Source: Paenibacillus ehimensis NBRC 15659
GTDB lineage: Bacteria; Bacillota; Bacilli; Paenibacillales; NBRC-103111
Assembly (NCBI RefSeq): GCF_004000785.1
Contig: NZ_BILX01000001.1
Span: 62,001 to 126,000, forward strand
DNA: 64,000 nt
Direction of reading: 5' to 3'
In this document: one piece after another, positions 17,424 to 25,062 of the stretch
Layout of the letters: every line of letters starts with the position of its first letter
Position numbering within the stretch: the first letter of the stretch is position 1
Program-made: the position numbers and the translations under genes
The notes under the pieces: generated by a model
Databases searched by the model: none
What the model was told of the DNA's origin: nothing
Seen by the model: only the letters and a program-made list of their open reading frames with translations

Positions 17424-17762
17424 GTGAAAAAAATCACACAGTCGAAAAGTGGATTATCCTGTCGCTTTGCCGTTGCATTGTCAATGGTCCGCGCGTCAAT
17501 CCGAAGGGTCCGGACTGCGGCGATTCGCGGGGGCTCCTTCTTGTGCCACAACTCGTACTGCAACGGATACCGGGCCGCGGCACGCAACCAAAATACGGCG
17601 GACAGCTCCACCGGCAATATCGGCTTCCGCTGTGCGGCGGATGCGGAACGGCACAATCGCCGGAATATGGCTCAGCCCAGAAAGAATGGGTCCGTCGAAA
17701 GGAATGATCCCCCACACTCGTCCATACCGGTCATTCATCGTTCACATACATTGATACTATGA
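17424..17762 (+). pseudogene. remnant of a formylglycine-generating-enzyme (sulfatase-modifying factor) family protein
   Basis: The frame translates near 17526-17640 as [20 protein letters not shown] followed by [18 protein letters not shown]. This is the C-terminal signature of the FGE/SUMF1 family (RGGSF...C..YR.A.R....DSS....GFRCA), which oxidises an active-site Cys or Ser of sulfatases to formylglycine. Only about 45 residues of the roughly 250-residue domain remain; upstream and downstream residues do not match and no sulfatase gene is nearby. It is probably the tail of a deleted gene. The family match is by eye but distinctive. Confidence 0.6.
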
Positions 17763-17814
17763 ATGTCCGACATGGAGAGAATGGCGGATATTCAATTTTA
17801 TTGAAGGAGTGATC

Positions 17815-17910
17815 ATGGTGGGCTATTACGGCGGTTTCACATCCACGGGCGTCATCCTGGTTCTGTTCATTCTGCTCGTGATCATCAGCTGCAGCGTTTT
17901 GTTCATCTAA
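17815..17910 (+). CDS. YjcZ-family sporulation mini-protein
   Basis: A 31-residue peptide: MVGYYGGFTSTGVILVLFIL and then LVIISCSVLFI. It is a glycine/tyrosine-rich head followed by one membrane helix, the layout of the YjcZ/sporulation small-protein family of Bacilli. The ribosome site GAAGGAG is strong and well placed before ATG 17815, and a terminator follows the stop. Such peptides are typically made during sporulation and sit in a spore or forespore membrane. It lies next to sleB, another sporulation/germination gene. Confidence 0.8.
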   Translation: MVGYYGGFTSTGVILVLFILLVIISCSVLFI

Positions 17911-17942
17911 GCTTCGCGCGCGAAAGCAACGGCAACAAGCCG

Positions 17943-17973
17943 AGCCGGACACCTGTGAGGGCCCGGCTCTTTC
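17943..17973 (+). terminator. terminator after the YjcZ-like gene
   Basis: GAGCCGG...CCGGCTC stem with TTTCC, lying between this gene and the convergent sleB; it may serve both. Confidence 0.65.
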
Positions 17974-17990
17974 CATTTGAAGCCGCGTTT

Positions 17991-18686
17991 TCACTTGCAA
18001 AAAATATGGCGGCCGATTTGTTTAATTTGCGGTCTGGACCAGATCCATTTCGAGGTGGCCGTGGCCGGATTGAAATAGTACAGCGCTTCGCCTGAAGGGT
18101 CCCAGCCGTTCACGGCGTCATGGACCGCTTTGTAGGCCGTGCTGTCCGGCGTCAGCCAGATCTGGCCGTCGTTCACGGCGGTGAATGCCCCGGGCTGAAA
18201 AATAACGCCCGATACGGTATTCGGAAACTGCGGACTGTAGAGCCGGTTCAAAATGACGGCGGCCACCGCCACTTGCCCGGTATAGGGCTCGCCCCGGGCT
18301 TCCCCGTAAACCGTGCGGGCCATCAGCGTAATATCTTCGCTGCTGAACGCGGAGCCCGAAGCCCGCCAATGCTTGGTCGCCTGCCAGAGCTTGTTCTGCG
18401 TCTGCGGCCCGGCAATCCCGTCAACGGTGACGCCGAATCGGTCCTGAAACCAAAATACCGCACCTTGTGTTTGCTTCCCGAAGATGCCGTCTATGCTTCC
18501 GTTGTAGTATCCGAGAAACTTCAGACGTCCCTGCAGCTCGTAAACGTCGTCGCCGCGGGAGCCAAGACGGAGCGTTTGTCCGCTGAACGAAAGTCCGGGT
18601 GAGGGAGCAGGAAGCAGCACGGGGGCCAAGACAAGAACGAGGCATAGAATTGCTTTCAGCCGCAATCCGTTCCACCTGCGATGCAA
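17991..18686 (-). CDS. sleB: spore cortex-lytic enzyme SleB
   Basis: 231-aa lytic transglycosylase that degrades spore cortex muramic-delta-lactam peptidoglycan during germination. It has an N-terminal signal sequence (KAILCLVLVLAPVLL), a peptidoglycan-binding repeat (LRLGSRGDDVYELQGRLKFL, then YNGSIDGIFGKQTQGAV) and a C-terminal SleB/CwlJ hydrolase domain with the catalytic-glutamate region TVYGEARGE. The TTG at 18686 is chosen because GGGAGG lies 8 nt before it; a GTG at 18695 is too close. The usual partner gene ypeB is not adjacent, which is unusual for this family. Confidence 0.93.
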   Translation of the reverse strand: MHRRWNGLRLKAILCLVLVLAPVLLPAPSPGLSFSGQTLRLGSRGDDVYELQGRLKFLGYYNGSIDGIFGKQTQGAVFWFQDRFGVTVDGIAGPQTQNKLWQATKHWRASGSAFSSEDITLMARTVYGEARGEPYTGQVAVAAVILNRLYSPQFPNTVSGVIFQPGAFTAVNDGQIWLTPDSTAYKAVHDAVNGWDPSGEALYYFNPATATSKWIWSRPQIKQIGRHIFCK

Positions 18687-18863
18687 ATGCAGCACCTCCC
18701 TGCATTAATTTGGAACGGATTTCAAGATTTATGCATCATTCGGCAGCCGGGGCCACGAGCATTTTTGGAGTAAAGAGGTTTACCTTTATTAAAGCTCCAG
18801 AGGCGCATTTATCTTGCTGCCCGCAAGAACGGCTTCCGTCAGAACACGGAAAGCGGCGACCCA

Positions 18864-18925
18864 TTGACAACGAGAATGATAACCATTATCATTTGTAATA
18901 TACATGTTATTGAGAATCATTATCA
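18864..18925 (+). promoter_or_regulatory. Fur-controlled promoter with two Fur boxes
   Basis: TTGACA (18864-18869), 17-nt spacer, TATCAT (18887-18892). Two 7-1-7 Fur boxes matching TGATAATnATTATCA at 14 of 15 positions lie at 18877-18891 (TGATAACCATTATCA), across the spacer and -10, and at 18911-18925 (TGAGAATCATTATCA), across the expected early transcript. Iron-loaded Fur would block transcription of the downstream genes. Confidence 0.9.
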
Positions 18926-18947
18926 TATAATATAAGGAGGGCCGTCC

Positions 18948-19145
18948 GTGGGTTTGCTGTATGAGCTGATCAGGCAAAGAAACCTTAGCCGGGCAGGCAG
19001 CATTCCGGACCGTTCGACTCCCGTCAGACCACAGCCGCAGCCGGAAGAGCGCCGGTACGGTTCATACATAAAGAGGGTATCGGTTCAAGGGTCGGAAGAG
19101 GGGAAGGCTCAGGGGAGCATCGAAAGTGCGCCTGAGCGCAAATAA
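18948..19145 (+). CDS. small Fur-regulated protein of unknown function
   Basis: 65-aa protein starting at a GTG with a very good ribosome site (AAGGAGG, 7-8 nt spacing). It begins with a short amphipathic segment (GLLYELIRQRN); the rest is polar, rich in Pro, Arg, Gln and Glu, with no cysteines and no membrane helix. It is the first gene behind the double Fur box and precedes the FhuF-like reductase by 17 nt, so it is iron-starvation induced with it. I do not recognise a family. The ribosome site and operon position make it likely to be real. Confidence 0.6.
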   Translation: MGLLYELIRQRNLSRAGSIPDRSTPVRPQPQPEERRYGSYIKRVSVQGSEEGKAQGSIESAPERK

Positions 19146-19162
19146 AAGGAAGGGGAAGGGAC

Positions 19163-19981
19163 ATGGAGCAGGCAAGGAACGAAGCGCTGGCGGAGCGGGC
19201 TCTCGGCGAGCTGGAGGCGCAGTTTTTTTTCATACGGGGGCTTCCCGATGAGGGGGAGCTATCGGTCAAGCTGGCACAGCTGTTCGAACGCCGGCATGCG
19301 GACATGCTTCTGGTGAAGTACGGCAAGCACATTCGCGCGTTGGATGAGCAAGCGCCGGCCACTTATTTTAGCGGCTGGCTCGGGATGCTGTGCGCGGCGC
19401 AGCAGTATATGATCAGCCGGTATGATGCGGCGTTCGACTTTTCGCCGGGCAATCTGACGGTGAATTTGTATCAAAAGGAAGGCCGGCCGGTGTTCGGGTT
19501 CCGGCTCCATGACGCGAAGACGTTGTCGGTGCCTGCGGGGGACCGGGCCGGGTGGAGACGTCAAGTGCTCACCGCCTTGTATGGAGAGACGCTTCGGCCG
19601 CTGCTCGTATCGTTGGCGCAAGCGGCAGGGCTCGATGCGGGGCAATTATGGGGACAGATCGCGACCCGGATGTACTATGTACGTGATATGACTCTTGCCC
19701 AAGCGGATAGCGAAAAGCTTCGGGCCAAGCTGACGGAGGACTTTCAGGCGCTGCTGTCCGACTTGACGCCGGACGTGTTCGGCCGGCCGCGGCACCCGCT
19801 CGATGTGAAGTTCCGCTACGTCGACGACCCGCGCAAGCCCGGAGAGCGGCTGCGGATGAAAGTCAGCTGCTGTCTCGCTTACAAGACGGATACGGACCAC
19901 GGATATTGCTATACCTGTCCGCGGATGAGCGGCACTGAGCGCGAAGAACGGAAGCTCAAGCTGCTCGCGGGCGCGAAATAA
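19163..19981 (+). CDS. FhuF-like siderophore-iron reductase with [2Fe-2S] C-terminus
   Basis: 272-aa cytoplasmic protein resembling FhuF-type ferric-siderophore reductases, which release iron from imported siderophores by reduction. The C-terminus carries the family's iron-sulfur motif Cys236-Cys237-x11-Cys249-x2-Cys252 (CC...CYTCP). The rest is the poorly conserved IucA/FhuF-like fold. It is preceded by a double Fur box and a small co-transcribed gene, which strongly supports a role in iron acquisition. No siderophore transporter is linked in this window. The ATG at 19163 follows AAGGAAGGGG. Confidence 0.82.
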   Translation: MEQARNEALAERALGELEAQFFFIRGLPDEGELSVKLAQLFERRHADMLLVKYGKHIRALDEQAPATYFSGWLGMLCAAQQYMISRYDAAFDFSPGNLTVNLYQKEGRPVFGFRLHDAKTLSVPAGDRAGWRRQVLTALYGETLRPLLVSLAQAAGLDAGQLWGQIATRMYYVRDMTLAQADSEKLRAKLTEDFQALLSDLTPDVFGRPRHPLDVKFRYVDDPRKPGERLRMKVSCCLAYKTDTDHGYCYTCPRMSGTEREERKLKLLAGAK

Positions 19982-20067
19982 CGAGAATCGAAGGCAGACA
20001 CGATAAAAATACACGCACGAAAGGCTCTCTCAGGAGATTGCCCGTTAACGAAAAGGAGGCTCGAAAC

Positions 20068-20388
20068 ATGCCGTCGATTTTGGTCGTAGGAGCGGATCAT
20101 TTGGGCAATATGCCCGATCATCTGGCGAATATCGGTTTTGACGAAGTGATGCATATGTCCGGACGCAAATGCCAAATGGTGAAGAAGGGGATTCCGGAAA
20201 AGGTGGACGCGGTGCTTGTGCTGACGGATTACGTCAACCACAATCTGACCAAAGCCATCAAGCAGCAAGCGAAGGAACAGGAAGTGCCGATTTATTATGC
20301 GAAGCGTTCGTGGTGCTCGGTGCAGAAGGCGCTCTGCTCCTGCGCGGACGGCTGCGAATGGCTGAAAAAGGGCGGAGCCGCCCATTAA
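20068..20388 (+). CDS. DUF2325 domain-containing protein
   Basis: 106-aa soluble protein of the DUF2325 family. The pattern SILVVGADHLGNMPDHLANI, then HMSGRKC, then VLVLTDYVNHNLTKAIKQQA is typical: a small Rossmann-like domain that may bind nucleic acid or a metal. It has several cysteines (RKC, SWCS, LCSCADGCEW) near the middle and C-terminus. The ATG at 20068 follows AAAGGAGG. It lies 86 nt behind the FhuF-like gene with no clear terminator between, so it may belong to the iron-starvation transcript. A strong terminator follows. Confidence 0.85.
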   Translation: MPSILVVGADHLGNMPDHLANIGFDEVMHMSGRKCQMVKKGIPEKVDAVLVLTDYVNHNLTKAIKQQAKEQEVPIYYAKRSWCSVQKALCSCADGCEWLKKGGAAH

Positions 20389-20397
20389 ACGCAGAAT

Positions 20398-20426
20398 GCC
20401 CGCCGGAGGATGCCGGCGGGCTTTTT
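20398..20426 (+). terminator. terminator after the DUF2325 gene
   Basis: Perfect 9-bp stem GCCCGCCGG...CCGGCGGGC followed by five T. Confidence 0.93.
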
Positions 20427-20448
20427 CGTTAAGAGAAGCCCTCTGCCA

Positions 20449-21135
20449 TCAGGCTTCGTAGGTTAAGCGGCGAAGCATCTGCTCCACCTTGCGCAAGTGG
20501 GAGGCGACGCGTTCCCGGGCAAGGGCGGCGTCCTGCAGCCGGACCGCGTCGACGATGGCCCGGTGCTCTTCGGAGAGCCGGGTCGTCTGGCTCTGCTCCG
20601 CGAACAGCCACAGCCGGCGGCTTTCCCGCATTGCCGGACCCATGGTCAGGAAGAGCGTCTCCAGCGTGCGTACGAGCAGCTCGTTGCCGGAGGCTCCGGC
20701 CAGCTTCAGGTGAAACCGGATATCGCATTGCTCCAGCTTGTCCTCGTCCGTCAGGAAAGCCATGTCGCCGAGGATCTTGTCCAGTTCGTTCAAATGGTCG
20801 TTGCTGCGGCGCTCCGCGGCCAGTGCCGCGCCTTCGGTTTCCAGAATGAAGCGCAGTTCAAGCCATTGCCGGAGCTGCTCCACGTTCCCGATCTCGGGCG
20901 CTTCGATCTGAAGCGCGCCGCTATTGCGGAGCACGAACGTTCCGCCTCCGTGGCGGACGTCCACCCAGCCGTGCGCTTTAAGCGACATGAGCGCTTCCCG
21001 GATCGTGGAGCGGCCGACGCCGAACTTCACGGCCAGCTGCTCGACCGAGTCGATCCGGGAACCGACCGGCCAGACGCCCTGCTCAATCTGCTCGCGAAGG
21101 GCGTCGGCGACGATTTCATAGCCTTTGCGGATCAT
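20449..21135 (-). CDS. FadR-type GntR regulator, likely of glycolate/lactate oxidation
   Basis: 228-aa regulator with an N-terminal GntR winged helix (about residues 10-70; DSVEQLAVKFGVGRSTIREA, LMSLKAHGWV, GGGTFV) and a C-terminal FCD ligand domain (about 85-215) with the metal-site residues in DIRFHLKLAGASGN and EHRAIVDAV. It is divergent from glcDF, whose promoter carries an ATCAG-N5-CTGAT operator directly after the -10. FadR-type regulators next to GlcD/GlcF usually respond to glycolate or L-lactate. It is translationally coupled to the upstream DUF2500 gene by a 4-nt ATGA overlap. Confidence 0.9.
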   Translation of the reverse strand: MIRKGYEIVADALREQIEQGVWPVGSRIDSVEQLAVKFGVGRSTIREALMSLKAHGWVDVRHGGGTFVLRNSGALQIEAPEIGNVEQLRQWLELRFILETEGAALAAERRSNDHLNELDKILGDMAFLTDEDKLEQCDIRFHLKLAGASGNELLVRTLETLFLTMGPAMRESRRLWLFAEQSQTTRLSEEHRAIVDAVRLQDAALARERVASHLRKVEQMLRRLTYEA

Positions 21136-21512
21136 GAATGCTCTTCCTTTCTCATGCGGACAAAATCGATGAAGCGGGTGCCCTGATACGTCAGCTCGCC
21201 GAAGTCCCCTTCGACCATCAGTCCGTATTGGGGGCCCTTCAAAGGAAGCTCCACGCGCCTGCCGTCCTCGAATTCGAAGGTCGCGTAATATCTCGTAAAC
21301 GCACTCGAATCTCCGGACCCTCCCGACACCTGCGTGCGTTTAGCGACGACCCGGCCGGGGACGGTGAGACGCTCGGACGCATTGTTGGCGGACCAGACGG
21401 AGACGGAAGAGAAAATTCCGTACAAGACTGTGCCTACGATCAGCACCAGGATAAGTACAAAGAAGAAGATGAAAAAGGGCGGAGGCCCCCAAGGAGATGG
21501 AAAAAAATCCAC
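21132..21512 (-). CDS. DUF2500 family membrane-anchored protein
   Basis: 126 aa. An N-terminal aromatic/proline segment leads into one membrane helix (about residues 13-36), followed by a beta-rich domain with VPGRVVAKRTQVSGG, TRYYATFEFEDGRRVELPL and GDFGELTYQGTRFIDF. This is the DUF2500 pattern. The stop codon overlaps the GntR start by 4 nt, so the two are co-expressed. No function is known for the family; the coupling to a glycolate-type regulator is probably incidental to expression. Confidence 0.85.
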   Translation of the reverse strand: MDFFPSPWGPPPFFIFFFVLILVLIVGTVLYGIFSSVSVWSANNASERLTVPGRVVAKRTQVSGGSGDSSAFTRYYATFEFEDGRRVELPLKGPQYGLMVEGDFGELTYQGTRFIDFVRMRKEEHS

Positions 21513-21642
21513 GGCATTCCCTCCAATCGAGACGTGACCGAACTAAAGCGGCGTTAGGCATACTGCGGTAAGGTGCAGGATTTCCCTTATTGTACCATGT
21601 TTGCCCGGGCGAATCATGTCGCCCTGCGGGGCGTGTTGAGCA

Positions 21643-21693
21643 TTGACGGAGGAAGCCGGGTCCTTTTATAATAAAGTCATCAGATGACCTGAT
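21643..21693 (+). promoter_or_regulatory. glcDF promoter with GntR operator
   Basis: TTGACG (21643-21648), 18 nt, TATAAT (21667-21672). An inverted repeat ATCAG-ATGAC-CTGAT at 21679-21693 covers the expected transcription start. It is well placed as the operator of the divergent FadR-type regulator. Confidence 0.75.
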
Positions 21694-21721
21694 TAATTCA
21701 GGGCATACGGGAGGGAACGCT

Positions 21722-23254
21722 TTGCTCGCTGCAACGGTTTGTCAAGAATTAAGAAGGATTGTCGGGGACGCCTGGTTCCGCGACGATACCGAGACGCTCG
21801 TTTCTTACAGCTACGATGCTACGCCGCTGTATCAATCGATGCCGGACGGCGTTATTTTTCCCGCTTCGACGGAAGAAGTGGCGGCGGTGATGCGCGTCTG
21901 CGCCCGGCACCGGATTCCGGTGGTCACCCGCGGGGCGGGCAGCAATCTGTGCGCGGGCGTCGTGCCGCTGCACGGCGGGCTGATTATGGTCATGACGCGG
22001 ATGAACCGGCTGCTGGAGATCGATCAGGACAACCTGACGGCGACGTTCCAGACGGGGCTGAATACTAAGCGCTTTCATACGGCTGTCGAGGAGACGGGAC
22101 TGTTTTATCCGCCGGACCCGAGCAGCATGATCATCTGCACGATGGGCGGCAACATCGCTCTGGGCGCGGGCGGACTGCGCGGGCTCAAGTACGGCACGAC
22201 CAAGGACTACGTCATCGGGCTTGAGGCGGTGCTGGCGAGCGGCGAGGTGCTGCGGACGGGAGGCAAGCTGGTGAAGGATGTCGCGGGCTACGACTTGACG
22301 AGGCTGCTCGTAGGCTCCGGGGGGACGCTGGCGATCTTGACGGAAGCGACGGTCAAGCTTGTCCCGAAGCCGGCGTACCGGCGGGCGATGATTGCGGTGT
22401 TCGCCGATTTGCCGGCGGCGGCGCGGACGGTGTCGCAGATTATTGCGAACCGGATTACCCCCTGTACGCTTGAGTTTATGGACCAGGCGACGATCGAGGT
22501 GGTGGAGGCGTTCGCCAAAATCGGCCTTCCGGTCGATGCGCAGGCGATCTTGGCGATCGAGCAGGACGGCGACGAGGCGCAGGTGGAGAAGGACCTGCAG
22601 CTGATCGAGGCGATCTGCAGACGCGAAGGGGCGATCCAGGTGAAGGTGGCCGCGACGCCGGAGGAAGGGGCCAAGGTGATGGAAGCCCGGCGCAGCGCGC
22701 TGGCGGCGCTGTCTCGGCTGCGGCCGACGACGATTCTCGAAGACGCCACCGTGCCGCGCTCGAAGATTGCCGACATGGTGCTGGAGGTGCAGCGCATTGC
22801 GGCGAAGCACAACTTGCGGATCTGCACGTTCGGCCATGCGGGAGACGGCAACCTGCACCCGACGGCGATGACCGATGCGCGGGATGCGGAGGAGATTCAC
22901 CGGGTGGATCTGGCGTTCGAGGAAATTTTCGACGCAGCGATCCGGCTTGGAGGCACAATCACCGGGGAGCACGGCGTCGGGCATGTCAAAGCGCCGTATC
23001 TCGAATGGAAGGTCGGCGCCTCCGGCATCAGTCTGATGAAGCGGCTGAAGCATGCATTCGACCCGGACGGCTTGCTCAATCCCGGCAAGCTGTTCGCAGA
23101 GACGCGCAAGCGCATTGTGTTGAAGTCGGAGTCGGGGGCGGGAACTGAATCGGGCGGAGTCGAAGGGTTGGAGCAAGCCGACGCCGGAGAAAAGGGCCCG
23201 CCCGGAGGCTCGTTTGAGGACGGCCGCGGGCCGAACGCGAAAGGCGGTGCGTGA
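21722..23254 (+). CDS. glcD: glycolate oxidase subunit GlcD (FAD-binding)
   Basis: 510-aa FAD-linked oxidase oxidising glycolate (or a related 2-hydroxy acid) to glyoxylate. The PCMH-type FAD domain is clear: VVTRGAGSNLCAGVVP near residues 62-77, PPDPSSMIICTMGGNIALGAGG, and GGKLVKDVAGYDLTRLLVGSGGTLAI. The C-terminal cap ends with HAGDGNLHP and ITGEHGVGHVK. The start is a TTG at 21722 behind GGAGGGAACG. About 45 C-terminal residues, rich in Gly, Glu and Ser, extend past the usual end. glcF follows after 3 nt; no glcE subunit is present, as in B. subtilis ysfCD. Confidence 0.93.
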   Translation: MLAATVCQELRRIVGDAWFRDDTETLVSYSYDATPLYQSMPDGVIFPASTEEVAAVMRVCARHRIPVVTRGAGSNLCAGVVPLHGGLIMVMTRMNRLLEIDQDNLTATFQTGLNTKRFHTAVEETGLFYPPDPSSMIICTMGGNIALGAGGLRGLKYGTTKDYVIGLEAVLASGEVLRTGGKLVKDVAGYDLTRLLVGSGGTLAILTEATVKLVPKPAYRRAMIAVFADLPAAARTVSQIIANRITPCTLEFMDQATIEVVEAFAKIGLPVDAQAILAIEQDGDEAQVEKDLQLIEAICRREGAIQVKVAATPEEGAKVMEARRSALAALSRLRPTTILEDATVPRSKIADMVLEVQRIAAKHNLRICTFGHAGDGNLHPTAMTDARDAEEIHRVDLAFEEIFDAAIRLGGTITGEHGVGHVKAPYLEWKVGASGISLMKRLKHAFDPDGLLNPGKLFAETRKRIVLKSESGAGTESGGVEGLEQADAGEKGPPGGSFEDGRGPNAKGGA

Positions 23255-23257
23255 CGC

Positions 23258-24631
23258 ATGGGCACGGAGATCAAAGCATTGACCGAGAAGCTGCGGCTCA
23301 CGCTCGATCCCGATCAGCTTACCAATTGTATGCGCTGCGGCTTTTGCCAGACAGCCTGTCCGACGTTTCAGGAGACGGGACTGGAGGCGGCCTCGCCGCG
23401 GGGGCGGATCGCGCTGATGAAGGCCGTCTACGACGGCACAATGGAGCCGGATGCGGCGTTCCGCTCGCAGATGGACCTGTGCCTCGGCTGCCGCGCTTGC
23501 GAGCCAGCCTGCCCGTCGGATGTCAAATACGGTCAGCTCATCGAACAGGCCCGCGAGTCGATCGCGGCGGTAACCGCCGAGCGGTGGCCGGTGCGGACGG
23601 TGAAGCGGCTGTTCATGGAGCGGCTGTTTCCGCACCATGGCCGGATGCGGCTGCTCGGCTCGTCGCTGAAGCTGTACCAAACGAGCGGATTGCGTAAGCT
23701 GGCGCGCGGGCTCGGCGTCATGAAGCTGTTCCCGGCGCATATGCGCGAGATGGAAGCGGTGCTGCCGCAAGCGGCCGGCGACGGCGTCATCCGCCGTTGG
23801 GAGAAGCTCGGCCTGCCTGCCCGTTGGGAACAGGCCGAAGGCGGACAATCGCTGCTGGTGATCCCGGCCGAAGGCGAACGACTCGGGCGGGTCGGGATGT
23901 TCCGCGGCTGCATCATGGATGTGCTGTTCACGGAGACGAACGTGAACACGATTAAGCTGCTGCGCTTGGCGGGCTACGAGGTTGTTGTCCCGGCCTCGCA
24001 GACGTGCTGCGGCGCGCTGCACGCCCATGCCGGCGAACGGGAGAGCGCCCGCCGTCTGGCCCGGACCAACATCGCCGCCTTCCGCGCGGCCCGCGTCGAT
24101 GCCGTCGTCAGCAACGCCGGAGGCTGCGGCGCCACCCTGAAGGAGGCGGACCACCTCCTCCGCGGCGATTCCGAAGAGGCGGAGGCCCGCCGGTTTGCTT
24201 CGCAGGTCCGCGACGTGTCGGAGCTGCTCGCCGAAGGGCGTCCGCTGCCGCTGAAGCCGCTCGGCCAGGGGGCGGGGCAGGTGACGGTTACGTACCAGGA
24301 CTCCTGTCATCTGCGCAACGTCATGCGCGTCGCATCGGCCCCGCGGCAGCTGATCCGGAACGTGCCCGGCGCAACGCTGCAGGAGCTGCCGGACGCCGAC
24401 CGCTGCTGCGGCTCCGCCGGGATCTACAATTTGACCCAGCCGGAAATGTCCGCCAGCGTGCTGGATCATAAGATGGAGCAGGTGGAGCGCACCCGGGCGC
24501 ACGTCATTCTGACGGCGAATCCAGGCTGCCTGCTTCAAATGAAATGGGGCGTTCACCGCCACGGGAAAGACAAGAAGATGCAGGCGATGCATCTGGTTGA
24601 TTTTCTCGCCGAATCGGCGGGGGAGAGATAG
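23258..24631 (+). CDS. glcF: glycolate oxidase iron-sulfur subunit GlcF
   Basis: 457-aa electron-transfer subunit. Two [4Fe-4S] ferredoxin motifs stand near the N-terminus: CMRCGFCQTACP from Cys24 and CLGCRACEPACP from Cys75. Two CCG domains follow (cysteine-rich; CCGALHAH near residue 250 and CCGSAGIYN near 385). It accepts electrons from GlcD and passes them to the quinone pool or another acceptor. The ATG at 23258 lies 3 nt after the glcD stop. The operon ends with a terminator-like hairpin. Confidence 0.94.
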   Translation: MGTEIKALTEKLRLTLDPDQLTNCMRCGFCQTACPTFQETGLEAASPRGRIALMKAVYDGTMEPDAAFRSQMDLCLGCRACEPACPSDVKYGQLIEQARESIAAVTAERWPVRTVKRLFMERLFPHHGRMRLLGSSLKLYQTSGLRKLARGLGVMKLFPAHMREMEAVLPQAAGDGVIRRWEKLGLPARWEQAEGGQSLLVIPAEGERLGRVGMFRGCIMDVLFTETNVNTIKLLRLAGYEVVVPASQTCCGALHAHAGERESARRLARTNIAAFRAARVDAVVSNAGGCGATLKEADHLLRGDSEEAEARRFASQVRDVSELLAEGRPLPLKPLGQGAGQVTVTYQDSCHLRNVMRVASAPRQLIRNVPGATLQELPDADRCCGSAGIYNLTQPEMSASVLDHKMEQVERTRAHVILTANPGCLLQMKWGVHRHGKDKKMQAMHLVDFLAESAGER

Positions 24632-24649
24632 TCCGCTGCTTTGCATGAC

Positions 24650-24679
24650 AACCGGCATATCCGCAACGATATGCCGGTT
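24650..24679 (+). terminator. terminator-like hairpin after glcF
   Basis: Perfect 12-bp stem AACCGGCATATC / GATATGCCGGTT with a 6-nt loop, followed by a short T-poor tail (TGTCGT). Confidence 0.7.
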
Positions 24680-24961
24680 TGTCGTGCCGTCGGCGCAAAA
24701 AAAGCCGCAAGCCGGAACTCCTGCAGCCATGGACGCTCTACGGCCGGACGTTCGCGATCTCAAGCGAAGCTATGCGCCTGCCGCCAAGTGAAGCAGAGCT
24801 TGCCCTCTTAAGCCTCCGCCCCCTGCAACAAACCCTCTCCGGGCCGCTTAAGCACAGTGGTTTAAGCCGCTCCCGCTCCCGTCCCCCCATCGGCTCTAAC
24901 GTTTCAGGTCTACCTTTCACGCTACTTCTTCCGCCGCCGTATCCTGTTTTCCCGTTGAGTT
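24680..24961. other. C-rich non-coding interval
   Basis: About 280 nt with many CCGC/CTCC runs. No frame has both a ribosome site and protein-like composition, and I see no clear RNA fold. It leads into the Spo0A-like box array. Confidence 0.4.
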
Positions 24962-25034
24962 TGTCGAAAAAAATATAAAATGCATCTCAAGTTTTTGTCT
25001 AAAAATGTCGATAAATATGTTGAAAAATGTCGAA
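24962..25034 (+). promoter_or_regulatory. array of five Spo0A-like boxes upstream of a chemoreceptor gene
   Basis: Heptamers matching or close to TGTCGAA occur at 24962 (TGTCGAA), 24996 (TGTCTAA), 25006 (TGTCGAT), 25018 (TGTTGAA) and 25028 (TGTCGAA), all in the same orientation. The last four are 10, 12 and 10 bp apart, about one helical turn each. Such phasing is typical of multi-dimer Spo0A sites. A TATAAAAT -10-like element lies at 24974-24981. Function is inferred from the motif. Confidence 0.5.
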
Positions 25035-25062
25035 TAAAATCAGGACTTCAGGGGGACTGCGG

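Noticed and set aside
17336-17656. A 106-codon minus-strand frame over the FGE remnant
   Set aside because: The plus-strand frame has a recognisable FGE signature; the minus-strand translation has none and lacks a ribosome site.
21749-24763. A 1004-codon open frame on the minus strand opposite glcD and glcF
   Set aside because: It mirrors the high third-position G+C of two well-identified genes, has a composition dominated by Arg, His and Gln, and shows no motif or ribosome site.
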